From assembly GCF_002259645.1 (NCBI RefSeq), contig NZ_MWWV01000018.1:1-64000 (forward strand): 64,000 nucleotides of DNA. The letters run 5' to 3'. Source of the DNA: Bifidobacterium tissieri. Lineage in GTDB: Bacteria > Actinomycetota > Actinomycetes > Actinomycetales > Bifidobacteriaceae. This document shows, piece after piece, positions 43,359 to 53,986 of this stretch; the first letter of the stretch is position 1, and every line of letters begins with the position of its first letter. The position numbers and the translations under genes are program-made. The notes below the pieces were generated by a model that saw only the letters and a list, made by a program, of their open reading frames with translations, was not told where the DNA came from and did not search any database.

Positions 43359-44828
43359 ATGAATGAGGACATGATGACGATCGAGGAACGAAACCCCCTG
43401 CCGGCAGCCGCGCTCACGGGAACGGACGACGGGGCGATCTCCAAGGCCCGAGGCAAGGGCGTATATTATGTGCACACACTTGGATGCCAGATGAACGTCC
43501 ACGATTCCGAACGCATCGCCGGAGTCCTGGAATCCGACGGCTACGTGCAGGCCACGGACGAACAGGTGCAGGCCAAGGACGTCGATCTGATCGTACTCAA
43601 CACATGCGCGGTGCGCGAGAACGCCACCGAACGCATGTACGGCACCATCGGCCTTTGGGCCAAGCTGAAACGCCGGCGGCCGCATATGCAGATCGCCGTT
43701 GGCGGGTGCATGGCCCAGAAGGACCGCGAGCGCATCACCAGTCGAGCCCCCTGGGTCGATGCGGTCTTCGGCACCAAGAACATCGGATCACTGCCCAAGC
43801 TGCTGGACGATGCGCGCGCCGCAGGCCATTCTCAGGTGGAGATCTCCCAGGACCTCGAATACTTCCCCAGTCAGCTGCCCACATCCCGCGCATCCAGGAT
43901 CTCCTCATGGGTGTCGATCTCCGTGGGATGCAACAACACCTGCACGTTCTGCATCGTGCCCGCGGTGCGCGGCAAGGAACGCGACCGCCGCCCTGGCGAC
44001 GTCCTCGAGGAGATCCAGCGCTGCGTCAGCGAAGGGGCCAAGGAGGTGACGCTCCTCGGACAGAACGTCAACTCATACGGGTATTCCATGGGCGACCGCA
44101 TGGCCTTCTCCAAACTGCTGCGCGCCTGCGGCACGATCGACGGTTTGGAACGTGTGCGCTTCACCTCGCCACACCCCGCCGCCTTCACCGACGACGTGAT
44201 CGAGGCCATGGCCGAAACCCCCAACGTCATGCATCAGCTGCACATGCCCCTGCAGTCCGGTTCCGATCGCATCCTGCGCGCCATGCGTCGGTCCTACCGT
44301 TCGGCCAGGTTCATGGACATCCTCGGACGTGTCCGTGCGGCCATGCCGGATGCCCAGATCAGCACCGACATCATCGTCGGATTCCCGGGGGAGACCGACG
44401 AGGACTTCGAACAGACCATGCGCGTAGTCGAACAGGCCAGATTCTCCTCCGCCTTCACCTTCGAATACTCGCCTCGCCCGGGCACTCCCGCCGCGGTGAT
44501 GGAACAGGTGCCCCACGAGGTGGTCCGCGAGCGTTATGACAGACTGCATGCGCTGCAGGAGAGGCTTACCGTCGAGAACATGAAGGGATTCGAAGGACGC
44601 GACGTCGAGGTGATGGTCGCCGCCACCCAGGGACGACGGGACGAAACGACCCATCGCGTCACCGGACGCGAGCGCACTGGCGTGCTCACCCATATCGGCA
44701 TCCCCGAGGGCGGGCCCATCCCGCAGGTCGGCGACTTCGTCACCGCAACGGTCACGCGCGCCGCCGACCACTACATCATTGCCGATCCCGATCCGAAGGC
44801 AGGGCAGACCTATGCCGTCCGTCACTGA
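43359..44828 (+). CDS. miaB: tRNA-2-methylthio-N6-dimethylallyladenosine synthase
   Basis: 489 residues, a radical-SAM methylthiotransferase acting on i6A37 of tRNAs. The N-terminal domain holds Cys43 (LGCQMN), Cys83 (NTCAV) and Cys117 (GGCMAQ) for one iron-sulfur cluster; the radical-SAM cluster ligands are Cys191, Cys195 and Cys198 (GCNNTCTFC). A C-terminal TRAM domain follows (residues ~420-485). The start is set at ATG 43359; the ribosome-binding site (AGGATGGG) is moderate and ATG 43371 is an alternative. The 3' end overlaps miaA by 17 bases, so both steps of the modification are coupled. Confidence 0.95.
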   Translation: MNEDMMTIEERNPLPAAALTGTDDGAISKARGKGVYYVHTLGCQMNVHDSERIAGVLESDGYVQATDEQVQAKDVDLIVLNTCAVRENATERMYGTIGLWAKLKRRRPHMQIAVGGCMAQKDRERITSRAPWVDAVFGTKNIGSLPKLLDDARAAGHSQVEISQDLEYFPSQLPTSRASRISSWVSISVGCNNTCTFCIVPAVRGKERDRRPGDVLEEIQRCVSEGAKEVTLLGQNVNSYGYSMGDRMAFSKLLRACGTIDGLERVRFTSPHPAAFTDDVIEAMAETPNVMHQLHMPLQSGSDRILRAMRRSYRSARFMDILGRVRAAMPDAQISTDIIVGFPGETDEDFEQTMRVVEQARFSSAFTFEYSPRPGTPAAVMEQVPHEVVRERYDRLHALQERLTVENMKGFEGRDVEVMVAATQGRRDETTHRVTGRERTGVLTHIGIPEGGPIPQVGDFVTATVTRAADHYIIADPDPKAGQTYAVRH

Positions 44829-45849
44829 TTCCGGCATCGAGCCCCGATCGACGGCACCGCGGTCCGTCTCCATGCGAGTGGTCTCCATCATCGGTCCCAC
44901 CGCATCCGGCAAGACAGGACTGGCCATCGCGCTCGCCAAGGCGCTCGCGGATCGCGGGCAGCACGCGGAGATCGTGAACGCCGACGCCTATCAGATGTAC
45001 CGGGGCATGGATATCGGCACGGCCAAGGCGTCGGCCGAGGAGCAGGCCGCGGTTCCGCATCATCTGCTCGACATCATCGAACCGGATGACACCATGACCG
45101 TGGCGCGTTTTCAGGCACTGGCACGTGAATGCATCCACGATCTGCTGTCCCGTGGAATCCGTCCGATCCTCGTCGGCGGTTCCGGCCTGTACGCACGGGC
45201 CGCGATCGATGACATCTCCTTCCCGGGAACCGATCCCGAGGTACGTGCGAGGCTGGAGCGGCGGGCCGAGGAGGAGGGGCCGGGCCGGTTGTTCGAGGAG
45301 CTGGCGGCCAAGGATCCCGAGGCTGCATCCCGAATGGATGCCCATAACGTACGCCGTACCATCCGCGCGTTGGAGGTCATCGAGATCACCGGCCGGCCAT
45401 TTTCCGCGAGCCTGCCGAGATATCGGTATGTCATTCCCACCGTGCAGATCGGTCTTGACCTGCCGCGGAAGGAACTGGACCGCCGTATCGCCGAACGCAC
45501 GATCGCCATGCGTGATCAGGGCTTCCTCGCCGAGGCGGAACGGCTGCGTGACCATCTCGGTCCCACCGCCGCCAGGGCTCTGGGCTACCAGCAGATGATC
45601 GATGTGCTCGACGGGCTCATCGACGAGAACGAGGCGTTTGCGGATATCGCGCAGAAAACCCGCCGCCTCGCCCGCAAGCAGATGGGATGGTTCGGTCGGG
45701 ACCCGCGCATCCACTGGTTGCAGGCGCTCAATCCCGCCCTGCTGGACAATGCCATGGGTATCGTCCAGCACGCCGATGCCGGTGATTACGATGCGATCGA
45801 CGCGCAGGCGGACGAGTACGTGCAGCATCATCTCGGCGATATCGACTAA
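44812..45849 (+). CDS. miaA: tRNA dimethylallyltransferase
   Basis: 345 residues. It transfers a dimethylallyl group to A37 of tRNAs reading UNN codons, the substrate of MiaB. The P-loop is [17 protein letters not shown], followed by [31 protein letters not shown] and [11 protein letters not shown], all expected for the family. I start at ATG 44812, inside the miaB 3' end, with AGGGCAG upstream; ATG 44872 is a shorter option. Confidence 0.94.
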   Translation: MPSVTDSGIEPRSTAPRSVSMRVVSIIGPTASGKTGLAIALAKALADRGQHAEIVNADAYQMYRGMDIGTAKASAEEQAAVPHHLLDIIEPDDTMTVARFQALARECIHDLLSRGIRPILVGGSGLYARAAIDDISFPGTDPEVRARLERRAEEEGPGRLFEELAAKDPEAASRMDAHNVRRTIRALEVIEITGRPFSASLPRYRYVIPTVQIGLDLPRKELDRRIAERTIAMRDQGFLAEAERLRDHLGPTAARALGYQQMIDVLDGLIDENEAFADIAQKTRRLARKQMGWFGRDPRIHWLQALNPALLDNAMGIVQHADAGDYDAIDAQADEYVQHHLGDID

Positions 45850-45954
45850 CGTCCTTATTGCCGGCCGCGGTTGCCTCGGGAACGGCCGAATGATGTGAAT
45901 ATCATGGGCAGCGGCCAACTGTTTCCTGACTGGACGGTATTATCGGGCAGTGCT

Positions 45955-48774
45955 ATGGCACAGAAATCATCTCCACGCTCGACTACGAGCCGAACCACGA
46001 GTTCACGCAGGACATCGTCGAATGGGGGAGGCCGTCAGGGACGGCAACCCTTGTCTGCCGGCCCCGAGTCGGCGTGGCACCGCACCATGCTGTTTTTCGG
46101 TCTGTTGGTGGCCGCGGTGCTGTTCTGCGCCAGTGAATGGTTCCGTGTCAATGGTTCGATCGGCCGGTTCCTGCACGCCATCGCGGCCACGTTGTTCGGT
46201 ATGATGAGCGTACTGCTGCCGGTGATACTGCTGTATGCCGCACTCTGCGTTGTCAGCTCCACGCTACGGTCTCTTAACAAGCCGCGAGTACTGGCGGGTC
46301 TGGGTCTGCTGCTGTGGTCGGTGTGTTCCATCATCGACGCCGTTCGCATCGGTAACGTTCACGGGTTCGATCTGGCCATGGTGCAGGGCTCCGGAGGTGT
46401 TCTTGGGTTCGCGTTCGGCTCCCCGCTGACCTGGGGATTGTCCAAGGCGTTCTCCGTCATTCTGTTCGTCATCGTGGGACTGCTGTCGTTGCTGCTGATC
46501 ACCGGCATCACCATGACCGATATCTCCTCATACGGGCATAGTCTTCGACTTCGTATGGAGGATGAACACGACAGAAAGGCCGCTGACGAATCGTCCGGCA
46601 AATCCGATCGGAAAGATCGGGGAACCGATACCCCGGCCGCTGCCAATGAAGAAACGCTGGTGCTTGCCGACGGCGTTCCCACCCATGACGAACCGGCGAA
46701 GTCCGAAAACCGTTCCGACGGTTCATCATGGAAGACATGGTGGCGACGTCTGTTCTCAGGCACTTTGGGAGCCAAGGACGATGACGGCAAGCTTGATTCG
46801 TATGCCGCCGACACCGCATTCGACAAGGCCGCACGTTCCCACGGCGACAGCGCCGAAACGACCGTGGAGTCCGTTGATGGACTCCCGGCGCACGCGCCAC
46901 GATCCGTATCCTCCGCCGGCGGTCCCGCCGCGCATCCGGAGCCGGAGACCCGTGCCATGGGTGTCGACCCGTGGGCCACAGCCATACTTGATCCGGTCGC
47001 GACGGGGGAGGAGGGGCCATCCGGCACCACTGTGCTCAGTCAGGGATCGCCCATCGTCTCCGCACCCGCCGCGGATCCCGTCATCTCGGGGACGACGTCA
47101 GACGAGATGCCGCGGCCAGTCGCCGCTCCGGCGGCCAATGCGGATGCCGTCCCGGGAGCCGCGCCTGCGACAGCCGCTGCCGGTCCCGCATCCGCAACCC
47201 CGGCGGGGACAGACGCAAAACCCGTGCCCACCGACGGCTATGAGTACCATCTTCCCGATCTCGAACTGCTTGCCCATGGCAAGCCGCACGCGGCACGCAC
47301 CCCGGCCAATGACAAGGTGATCGCCGCGCTGCGCTCCACCTTCCAGCAGTTCAAGGTCGACGCCAAGGTCGTGGGATTCCTGCGTGGTCCCTCGGTCACC
47401 CAGTACGAGGTCGAACTCGGCCCCGGCGTCAAGGTGGAGAAGGTCACCAATCTTCGACGGAACATCGCCTATGCGGTGGCGAGTTCCGACGTACGTATCC
47501 TGTCACCGATCCCAGGCAAGTCGGCCATCGGCATCGAGATCCCGAACGTCGATCGCGAGATCGTGCATCTGGGCGACGTGCTCAGAAGCGACGAGGCCAT
47601 CCGTGACCATAACCCCATGCTCGCCGGCGTGGGCAAGGACGTGGAGGGACGATTCGTCACCGCCGATCTGACCAAGATGCCGCATCTGCTCGTGGCCGGT
47701 GCCACCGGTTCGGGAAAGTCCAGCTTCATCAACTCCATGCTTACCTCCATCGTCATGCGTGCCACCCCGGAACAGGTGCGTCTGATCATGGTCGACCCCA
47801 AGCGCGTGGAACTGTCCGCCTATGCCGGAATCCCGCATCTGCTCACTCCCATCATCACCGATCCGAAGAAGGCCGCGCAGGCGTTGGAGTGGGTGGTCAA
47901 GGAGATGGATTCCCGATACGACGATCTGCAGTATTTCGGATTCCGTCACATCAAGGACTTCAACGAGGCCGTGCGCGCGGGCAAGGTGCATGCGCCCGAG
48001 GGCTCCAATCGCAAGATCGCCCCTTACCCGTACATTCTCGTGGTCGTTGACGAGATGGCCGATCTCATGATGGTGGCGAAGAACGACGTGGAAAGCTCGA
48101 TCCAGCGCATCACGCAGCTTGCACGAGCCGCCGGCGTACATCTGGTGCTGGCGACGCAGCGCCCGTCCGTTGACGTGGTCACCGGTCTCATCAAGGCGAA
48201 CATTCCCTCGCGTCTGGCCTTCGCCACCTCCTCGGCCACCGATTCCAGGGTCATCCTCGACACCACGGGTGCCGAAAGCCTCATCGGCCAGGGTGACGCC
48301 CTGTTCCTGCCGATGGGCGAGGCCAAGCCGAAGCGTGTGCAGGGATCGTGGGTCTCGGAATCCGAGATCCGCGCGGCGGTGGATTTCGTACGCACCCAGC
48401 GCAAGCCCAAGTATCGCGAGGATATCGAGCAGATGGCCAAGGAGGCGGAGAAGAGCGGTCTCGAACCGGACGAGGACATCGGCGACGATATGGAGGTGTT
48501 GCTGCAGGCGGCCGAACTGGTGGTCACCTCCCAGTTCGGATCGACATCCATGCTGCAGCGCAAGCTTCGCGTCGGATTCGCCAAGGCCGGACGGCTCATG
48601 GATCTTCTGGAATCACGAGGAGTGGTGGGCCCCTCCGAGGGCTCGAAGGCGCGTCAGGTGCTCGTCCAGCCGCAGGATCTTCCACAGGTATTGGCGTTCA
48701 TCCGTGGGGAGACCTCGTCGATCACGCCCTCGCAGCCGCAATCCGAGGGCGGTGCCAACCCAGCAGGGGAATGA
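45955..48774 (+). CDS. ftsK: DNA translocase FtsK/SpoIIIE
   Basis: 939 residues. Four membrane helices at about residues 40-190 anchor it at the septum, an acidic/Pro/Ala-rich linker follows (to about 430), then the alpha/beta motor (Walker [17 protein letters not shown], Walker [14 protein letters not shown]) and a gamma domain ([40 protein letters not shown]) that reads oriented sequences. It pumps DNA during chromosome segregation and aids Xer recombination at dif. TATTAT lies about ten bases before ATG 45955 with no ribosome-binding site, so the mRNA is probably leaderless or nearly so. Confidence 0.93.
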   Translation: MAQKSSPRSTTSRTTSSRRTSSNGGGRQGRQPLSAGPESAWHRTMLFFGLLVAAVLFCASEWFRVNGSIGRFLHAIAATLFGMMSVLLPVILLYAALCVVSSTLRSLNKPRVLAGLGLLLWSVCSIIDAVRIGNVHGFDLAMVQGSGGVLGFAFGSPLTWGLSKAFSVILFVIVGLLSLLLITGITMTDISSYGHSLRLRMEDEHDRKAADESSGKSDRKDRGTDTPAAANEETLVLADGVPTHDEPAKSENRSDGSSWKTWWRRLFSGTLGAKDDDGKLDSYAADTAFDKAARSHGDSAETTVESVDGLPAHAPRSVSSAGGPAAHPEPETRAMGVDPWATAILDPVATGEEGPSGTTVLSQGSPIVSAPAADPVISGTTSDEMPRPVAAPAANADAVPGAAPATAAAGPASATPAGTDAKPVPTDGYEYHLPDLELLAHGKPHAARTPANDKVIAALRSTFQQFKVDAKVVGFLRGPSVTQYEVELGPGVKVEKVTNLRRNIAYAVASSDVRILSPIPGKSAIGIEIPNVDREIVHLGDVLRSDEAIRDHNPMLAGVGKDVEGRFVTADLTKMPHLLVAGATGSGKSSFINSMLTSIVMRATPEQVRLIMVDPKRVELSAYAGIPHLLTPIITDPKKAAQALEWVVKEMDSRYDDLQYFGFRHIKDFNEAVRAGKVHAPEGSNRKIAPYPYILVVVDEMADLMMVAKNDVESSIQRITQLARAAGVHLVLATQRPSVDVVTGLIKANIPSRLAFATSSATDSRVILDTTGAESLIGQGDALFLPMGEAKPKRVQGSWVSESEIRAAVDFVRTQRKPKYREDIEQMAKEAEKSGLEPDEDIGDDMEVLLQAAELVVTSQFGSTSMLQRKLRVGFAKAGRLMDLLESRGVVGPSEGSKARQVLVQPQDLPQVLAFIRGETSSITPSQPQSEGGANPAGE

Positions 48775-48910
48775 CGGGGCGAGAACGATCGCCGTATGCG
48801 TTTCCCCGAGGCGGGGCGGCATACCATGCGCTACCCTAGGGAATCGCAGATAAGCTTTTCGGTTGATGATCCGCGAACATCTGCCATGCAAGCGGATCGA
48901 GGAGTGAACG

Positions 48911-49594
48911 ATGTCAGACAAGAACAACGCGTCGCAGAAGGCAAAGAATCCCCTGTTGGTGGGGTGGAACACGCCGGCGAATCTCGTCACCTACGCCCGC
49001 ATCGTGCTCGTCATCGCCTACATTGTGCTGACCGTGCTGGCAGGCCCTCTGGGGCGTGACGATCTGACGTTGCGATGGGTGGCGGCGGTGCTGTTCATCG
49101 TGGCGGCGAGCACCGACAAGATCGACGGCTATCTTGCCAGGTCTCGCAACGAGGTCACCGAACTGGGCAAGCTCATGGACCCCATCGCCGACAAGCTGCT
49201 CATGTGCTCCGCGTTAATTGTGCTATCCGTGTTCGCCGAGTTTCCGCTGGCATGGCTCATCACGGCGCTCTTCCTAATCAGGGAGATCGGCATCACCGTC
49301 ATGCGTTTCTTCATCATCGACACCGGCGGCAAGGTGATCGCTGCTGCCTGGCCGGGCAAACTCAAGACCGTGTTCCAGTCCGTGGCGCTGTCGTTCTACA
49401 TGGTGCCCATGTGGTCGCTGTCCGGCACAGGCGCCGGTGCCGATGGCGTGTTTACCGGCTGGGTCCGTTGGTACTATCTGCTTGCCTACGCGCTGCTCGT
49501 CGTCGCCTTGGTGCTGTGCCTCTACTCGGGATACGAATATCTCAAGGGCGCGCTCGTCAAGCCGAAGTCATCCAGTGCCGGGGACGCGCGATGA
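48911..49594 (+). CDS. pgsA: CDP-diacylglycerol-glycerol-3-phosphate phosphatidyltransferase
   Basis: 227 residues, an integral membrane enzyme starting phosphatidylglycerol synthesis. The CDP-alcohol phosphotransferase motif DGx2ARx8Gx3Dx3D is complete: STDKIDGYLARSRNE followed by LGKLMDPIADK. Membrane segments include RIVLVIAYIVLTVLAG and YYLLAYALLVVALVLCLYSG. GAGGAG lies before ATG 48911. The stop overlaps the cinA start as ATGA. Confidence 0.92.
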   Translation: MSDKNNASQKAKNPLLVGWNTPANLVTYARIVLVIAYIVLTVLAGPLGRDDLTLRWVAAVLFIVAASTDKIDGYLARSRNEVTELGKLMDPIADKLLMCSALIVLSVFAEFPLAWLITALFLIREIGITVMRFFIIDTGGKVIAAAWPGKLKTVFQSVALSFYMVPMWSLSGTGAGADGVFTGWVRWYYLLAYALLVVALVLCLYSGYEYLKGALVKPKSSSAGDAR

Positions 49595-50130
49595 GCCCCG
49601 ATTCCGAAGCTCGGGAGCGAAGGGACGACCTCGCGGCGCAAGCATTACGCATCTGCGAAGAACGGTCCCTGTTCATCGCAGCAGCCGAATCGCTGACCGG
49701 CGGTCTGCTCGCCGACGCGTTCGTCCGAATCCCCGGCGCATCCAAGGTGTTCCTCGGCTCCGCGGTCACTTACGATATTCACGCCAAGGCAGGTATTCTT
49801 GGCGTGGACTCGGGTCTGCTGGAGCGCGAAGGCGCGGTTCATCCGCAGGTGGCCATGCAGATGGCCCGTGATACGGCGAAGCTGTATACCACGCTTCCCG
49901 AATATCGTGATCGGGTGGTCGGGCTTGCCACTACAGGCGTCGCCGGTCCGGGGCCAGACGGCGACAAGCCGGCCGGGCTGGTCTACATTGGACTGAGTCT
50001 GCCATGTGATGGGCGTTCGGGGGAAAGCACCGTGGAAGCACGCGAGTTGCATCTTTCCGGTACGCGAGGGCAGGTGCGTCTGCGTACGGTCGAGGCGGTT
50101 CTCGAACGGTTGAACGAATTGCTTGGCTGA
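49591..50130 (+). CDS. cinA: CinA C-terminal-domain protein, nicotinamide-nucleotide amidase type
   Basis: 179 residues consisting only of the C-terminal CinA (PncC) domain. Motifs are AAAESLTGGLLADAFVRIPG, SAVTYDIHAKAGILGV and TTGVAGPGPDGDKPAGLVYI. PncC-type enzymes deamidate nicotinamide mononucleotide. The N-terminal molybdopterin-like domain of full CinA is absent, as in many bacteria. ATGA overlap with pgsA. In actinobacteria this gene often precedes clgR and recA. Confidence 0.9.
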   Translation: MSPDSEARERRDDLAAQALRICEERSLFIAAAESLTGGLLADAFVRIPGASKVFLGSAVTYDIHAKAGILGVDSGLLEREGAVHPQVAMQMARDTAKLYTTLPEYRDRVVGLATTGVAGPGPDGDKPAGLVYIGLSLPCDGRSGESTVEARELHLSGTRGQVRLRTVEAVLERLNELLG

Positions 50131-50196
50131 TTCGTCAATCGTCCGTCGGATGGTATCAGATGTTGCCGTGATCGAATGTGGGTAGCGCATTGGTCC

Positions 50197-50212
50197 TGTG
50201 AAGTGAATCACA
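50197..50212. promoter_or_regulatory. CRP-consensus palindrome upstream of clgR
   Basis: TGTGA (50197-50201) and TCACA (50208-50212) are separated by six bases, the exact TGTGA-N6-TCACA form bound by CRP/GlxR-type regulators. It lies 89 bases before the clgR ATG. No such regulator is encoded in the window, so function is unproven. Confidence 0.5.
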
Positions 50213-50300
50213 TTTGATACCGAAAGCGGAATATCCCGTCCTGCCATCGGTTGTGCTAGATAGAGAATTTCGAGAAAACGGGTTGGACAAAGGAGTGGAT

Positions 50301-50837
50301 ATGACGACTACGGCAACACGCTACGACAACGAAATCAAGATGCGTTCCGCGGAACGTTCCGCGGTCGCCGTTCCGGATGGCAAGGCCATGGCAAAGAATC
50401 TCACGCCGGCGCAGAAGCGTGCCGTCGCTTTCGCGCAGCAGCAGATTCTGCGTGCCCGTGCGGCCAAGAAGGCTAAGGACGACCGTCAGGCGGCACTCAG
50501 CCGCATGTGGGCCAATGCCGATCGCGAGGACGGTATGGCGGACAAGGCCAATGACGCGGAACGCGCTCGTGTTGTGGCGAATGGTGACGGGCAGATCTCG
50601 CTGCGCAAGGTCATCGGCGAGGTGCTGCGTTCACTGCGCACCAAGGACCACAAGACGCTGCGCGAGGTGAGCGGCAAGGCCGGTGTCTCCCTCGGCTACC
50701 TTTCCGAAGTGGAACGCGGACAGAAGGAAGCCAGCTCCGAACTGCTGGTGTCGATCACCCAGGCTCTCGGTGTGCGGCTGAGCGACATGCTGGTGATGGT
50801 CGCCGACCGCGTTCGCGAGGTGGAATCCCGCAGCTAG
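50301..50837 (+). CDS. clgR: ClgR-like XRE-family transcriptional regulator
   Basis: 178 residues. A lysine/alanine-rich N-terminal part (residues ~1-95) precedes an XRE helix-turn-helix: [40 protein letters not shown]. The C-terminal domain and the place before recA match ClgR, the actinobacterial activator of clp protease genes. The N-terminal extension is longer than in Corynebacterium or Streptomyces proteins I recall. AAAGGAG sits before ATG 50301. Confidence 0.85.
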   Translation: MTTTATRYDNEIKMRSAERSAVAVPDGKAMAKNLTPAQKRAVAFAQQQILRARAAKKAKDDRQAALSRMWANADREDGMADKANDAERARVVANGDGQISLRKVIGEVLRSLRTKDHKTLREVSGKAGVSLGYLSEVERGQKEASSELLVSITQALGVRLSDMLVMVADRVREVESRS

Positions 50838-50848
50838 GCTTATTCGGC

Positions 50849-51088
50849 ATGAAGGAACGTGAATTCTGGCAATTGGTGGATGAGGTCTTCGGCCATTCCT
50901 ACGGCCGAAGCCTGTCCCGTGATCAAAGTCTGACGGCGCTTGACGCGATGACGCCGGTCGAGGCATTGGAGGCCGGTGTGCAGCCACGCGTGGTGTGGAA
51001 TGTGCTGTGCGATCAGATGGATGTTCCGGACTCTCGCAGATGGGGGAAGGGTCATAACGCACCGCCGATGCCGGCCGGTAGTTTCTGA
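50849..51088 (+). CDS. DUF3046 family protein
   Basis: 79 residues beginning MKEREFWQLVDEVFGHSYGR and continuing LDAMTPVEALEAGVQPRVVW with a C-terminal VPDSRRWGKGH. This matches DUF3046, small actinobacterial proteins encoded between a regulator and recA. Function unknown. It follows clgR by 11 bases and is probably co-transcribed. Confidence 0.9.
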   Translation: MKEREFWQLVDEVFGHSYGRSLSRDQSLTALDAMTPVEALEAGVQPRVVWNVLCDQMDVPDSRRWGKGHNAPPMPAGSF

Positions 51089-51139
51089 TGCCATGGTTTT
51101 GTGCGTGTTTTTTGTGTTGTTTCGGAGTGTCGTACAACT

Positions 51140-51162
51140 TCGAACAAATGTTCGGCTATAGT
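51140..51162 (+). promoter_or_regulatory. LexA (SOS) box and -10 of recA
   Basis: CGAACAAATGTTCG (51141-51154) is an exact CGAAC-N4-GTTCG actinobacterial SOS box. TATAGT (51157-51162) immediately downstream serves as a -10, so LexA bound here would block RNA polymerase. The recA ATG is 168 bases further on. Confidence 0.85.
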
Positions 51163-51329
51163 CAGAGGTAGCTATCGAACATGCGGATGCACTCTGGCCT
51201 TGATTTGGATATCATCAATGTCGTCATGGATGGAGGGGGTTCCGTTTGTTCACATCATCGGAGCGGCTGGCGTTTTCGACGTCGCCGTGCGTACGGTGAA
51301 AACGTCGGAAACGTTGCAAGGAGACACTG

Positions 51330-52496
51330 ATGGCACAGCAGACTAAGAAGGATTCGGCCGATCAGCTGGCTGCACGGAGGCAGGCGGCTCTGGATACGGC
51401 ACTGGCACAGGTGGAGAAGAGTTTCGGTAAGGGCTCGGCCATGCGCTTGGGCGACAAGCCCATTCAGAACGTTGAGGTCATTCCCACCGGATCGTTGGCC
51501 TTGGACCTGGCTCTGGGCATCGGAGGTCTGCCGAAGGGCAGAATCGTGGAGGTCTATGGCCCCGAGTCATCGGGCAAGACCACGTTGGCGTTGCATGTGG
51601 TGGCCAATGCGCAGAAGAACGGCGGTGTGGCGGCGTTCATCGATGCCGAGCATGCACTTGATCCTGAATATGCCCGCAAACTTGGCGTCGATACCGATGC
51701 GCTGATCGTCTCCCAGCCGGACAATGGCGAGCAGGCGTTGGAGATCGCCGATATGCTGATCCGTTCCGGTGCCCTTGATGTCATCGTCATCGATTCCGTG
51801 GCGGCATTGGTGCCCAAGGCCGAGATCGAGGGCGATATGGGCGACAGCCATGTGGGTCTGCAGGCAAGGCTGATGAGTCAGGCGCTGCGCAAGATGACCG
51901 GAGCCCTGGCGCAGGCGGGAACCACCGCGATCTTCATCAACCAGCTCCGTGAGAAGATTGGCGTGTTCTTCGGATCCCCCGAGACCACCACCGGTGGTAA
52001 GGCGCTGAAGTTCTATGCGTCGGTGCGTTTGGACATCAGGCGTATCCAGACGATCAAGGTCGGCGACGATGCGGTCGGCAATCGCACCAAAGTCAAGGTC
52101 GTCAAGAACAAGATGGCACCGCCGTTCAAGTCCGCGGAATTCGACGTGCTGTACGGCGAGGGCATTTCCCGCGAAGGCTCCGTGCTGGACATGGCTCTGC
52201 AGAGCGGCATCGTCAAGAAATCCGGTTCCTGGTTCACCTATGACGAGGACCAGCTCGGTCAGGGCAGGGAGAAGGTCCGCCAGTTCCTCAAGGACAACCC
52301 GGGACTTACCGACGAGATCGAGCACAAGGTCAAGGTGTCGTTTGGTGTGGAGCAGCCGGATGAACGTGATGCTCAGCCGTCGGATGCCGACGACGAGAAT
52401 CAGGCTTCCGGCAAGGCCCCCGATGGTCCGGCCGCCCAAGGTCAGGGAGCCCCCGATACCAAGCCCGCAGCTTCTAAGTCCGCTGCAAAGGCTTGA
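51330..52496 (+). CDS. recA: Recombinase RecA
   Basis: 388 residues. RecA pairs homologous DNA and triggers LexA cleavage. The Walker A is [13 protein letters not shown], Walker [16 protein letters not shown], and loop 2 falls in [19 protein letters not shown]. The core is highly conserved; a ~45-residue Asp/Ala/Gln/Lys-rich tail closes it. No intein. AAGGAG precedes ATG 51330. It ends one base before recX. Confidence 0.97.
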   Translation: MAQQTKKDSADQLAARRQAALDTALAQVEKSFGKGSAMRLGDKPIQNVEVIPTGSLALDLALGIGGLPKGRIVEVYGPESSGKTTLALHVVANAQKNGGVAAFIDAEHALDPEYARKLGVDTDALIVSQPDNGEQALEIADMLIRSGALDVIVIDSVAALVPKAEIEGDMGDSHVGLQARLMSQALRKMTGALAQAGTTAIFINQLREKIGVFFGSPETTTGGKALKFYASVRLDIRRIQTIKVGDDAVGNRTKVKVVKNKMAPPFKSAEFDVLYGEGISREGSVLDMALQSGIVKKSGSWFTYDEDQLGQGREKVRQFLKDNPGLTDEIEHKVKVSFGVEQPDERDAQPSDADDENQASGKAPDGPAAQGQGAPDTKPAASKSAAKA

Positions 52497-52497
52497 T

Positions 52498-53193
52498 GTG
52501 ATCTCCGCAGAGGATTTTCTTCGTTCGAATCCCGTCCGTATTCAAGCTGCCGATTCTGCTGAGCTCGCCGCGTCTGTCATTGACGGATCGGAGGCCGTTT
52601 CCGACGTGGATTCCGGCCACGGACATCTCGTTCGTGGTCGGGGGCGGAAAAGGACCGCACCCCGACGCGGCGGATTCGGCTCCCGCGGCAATCTCGGAGA
52701 AGGGCCGGAAAATCCGCATGATGCCGATGCATGCCGTGAGGCCGCGTTATGCCTGCTCGACGCGGCCCCGCGCTCGTCGGGAGAGATGTTCGAACGGCTC
52801 GAGCGCAAAGGATACGCAGGGTCGACCATTGCCGACGTGGTGAATGGGCTGATCCGATCCGGTCTGATTGACGACGAACAGTATGCGCGGTCCATGGTTA
52901 GGTACTGTCTGTCCCGCCATCTTGGGGAGCGAGGGACGGTACGTGAAATGATGGGTCGGGGAGTGGCCCGGTCGCTCGCATCCCGGGTGGCGTCCGAGGC
53001 CGCCGAGGACGGCGAGTTCGTGGAGTCGGCGTACGAGCTTGGGCGTGTCGTGGCGCGTCGCACTCAAGGCATGGAACGCGAGAAACGACTGCGACGACTA
53101 TGGTCGGCCGGAAGCAGAAAGGGTCATGATCCGAGTCTGATCCGTCAGGTCGCGGCCGATCTGTTCCGTGCCGGTGACGATGACGACATGTGA
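52498..53193 (+). CDS. recX: RecX family recombination regulator
   Basis: About 231 residues from GTG 52498, with AAAGG seven bases upstream inside the end of recA. RecX binds RecA filaments and limits their activity. The three-helix repeats are seen in CLLDAAPRSSGEMFERLERK, GLIRSGLIDDEQYARSMVRY and GTVREMMGRGVARSLASRVA. The first ~80 residues form an extension rich in Arg, Gly and Ser, longer than the core family (about 150 residues). Confidence 0.88.
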   Translation: MISAEDFLRSNPVRIQAADSAELAASVIDGSEAVSDVDSGHGHLVRGRGRKRTAPRRGGFGSRGNLGEGPENPHDADACREAALCLLDAAPRSSGEMFERLERKGYAGSTIADVVNGLIRSGLIDDEQYARSMVRYCLSRHLGERGTVREMMGRGVARSLASRVASEAAEDGEFVESAYELGRVVARRTQGMEREKRLRRLWSAGSRKGHDPSLIRQVAADLFRAGDDDDM

Positions 53194-53429
53194 CGCGTAG
53201 AGCGCATGGAAATCATAGGGTTGTTACGCGGGGTGTGGTTGTTACGTGGAGTGGTCGGCAGATACCGCATGGCAGGTGTCGGCCACCCCGCGTGTCTATT
53301 GCATGATTGCCTGAATTGCTTGATGATATTCACGTCTTGACGGTGCTCATGCCCATACTCGGGATCGTGCAACTCAGGATCGTGTACGTCATATGCGGTC
53401 AAATACATGCCGATCGCAAGCGGGGGAAG
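53194..53429. terminator. Intergenic region between recX and rnpB with a stem-loop
   Basis: ACGCGGGGTG (53226-53235) can pair with CACCCCGCGT (53284-53293), a likely terminator region for recA-recX facing the rnpB transcript. A near-duplicate GTTGTTACGYGG occurs at 53222 and 53240. The rest holds nothing I can interpret. Confidence 0.5.
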
Positions 53430-53790
53430 AAAAAATGAGACCTCCGATACCCCGGGTTCTGTCACGTGAACCAGTCACGCGGATGGCCATCCATCTCGAC
53501 TTGACGTCGCCGTCAAGCTCTAGCAGCCTACCCGAAGACACGAGCGAGCAGCTCTTATCGCCTTCTGCTTGGCCTTGCTCCCGATGAGGCTTGCCATGCG
53601 GCCCCTGTTACCAGCGGCCCGGTGGTCTCTTACACCGCCGTTTCACCCTTACCGGCCTAGGCCGGCGGTCTGTTCTCTGTTGCGCTATCTCTCAGGTCAC
53701 CCTGGGCGGACGTTATCCGCCATCGTGCTCTATGGAGCCCGGAAGTTCCTCAACGGCTTATGCCGTCGCGGCCATCAGGAGGTCTCGGCG
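53430..53790 (-). ncRNA. rnpB: RNase P RNA, bacterial type A
   Basis: On the minus strand the RNA opens with GAGACCTCC (53786-53778) and closes with GGAGGTCTC (53445-53437), a perfect P1 helix. Conserved pieces follow in the right order: GAGGAACTTCCGGGCTCC, a GGTAAGGGTGAAACGGCGGT segment, AGAGACCACC, GGATGGCC and ACAGAACCCGG. A run of T after the 3' helix is the terminator. The RNA is about 350 nt and forms the catalytic subunit that trims tRNA 5' ends. No protein reading frame explains the stretch. Confidence 0.92.
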
Positions 53791-53952
53791 GACAAGCATA
53801 CCATGTGCCTCGACATCCCATGCCCATATCAGACGAGTTGGGGAGAATCCATAAAAAGAAACGATGATATTCGTTGCGCGGATTTCCGACAAAAGCATGA
53901 ATTGTCGGTTAAGATGAAAGCAACCTTTCGCGAAGATGCTGTTAGGTGTCCA

Positions 53953-53968
53953 CAGCGGCTTCGGCCGC
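53953..53968 (+). promoter_or_regulatory. Stable tetraloop hairpin in the hpf 5' leader
   Basis: AGCGGC and GCCGCT pair around a TTCG tetraloop about 18 bases before the ATG, next to the AAGGAGG ribosome-binding site. It could modulate hpf translation or mRNA stability. Confidence 0.5.
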
Positions 53969-53986
53969 TCGATAAAGGAGGTTCAC

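Noticed and set aside
53393-53854. Short ORFs between recX and hpf
   Set aside because: The stretch is explained by RNase P RNA on the minus strand with a perfect P1 helix and conserved cores.
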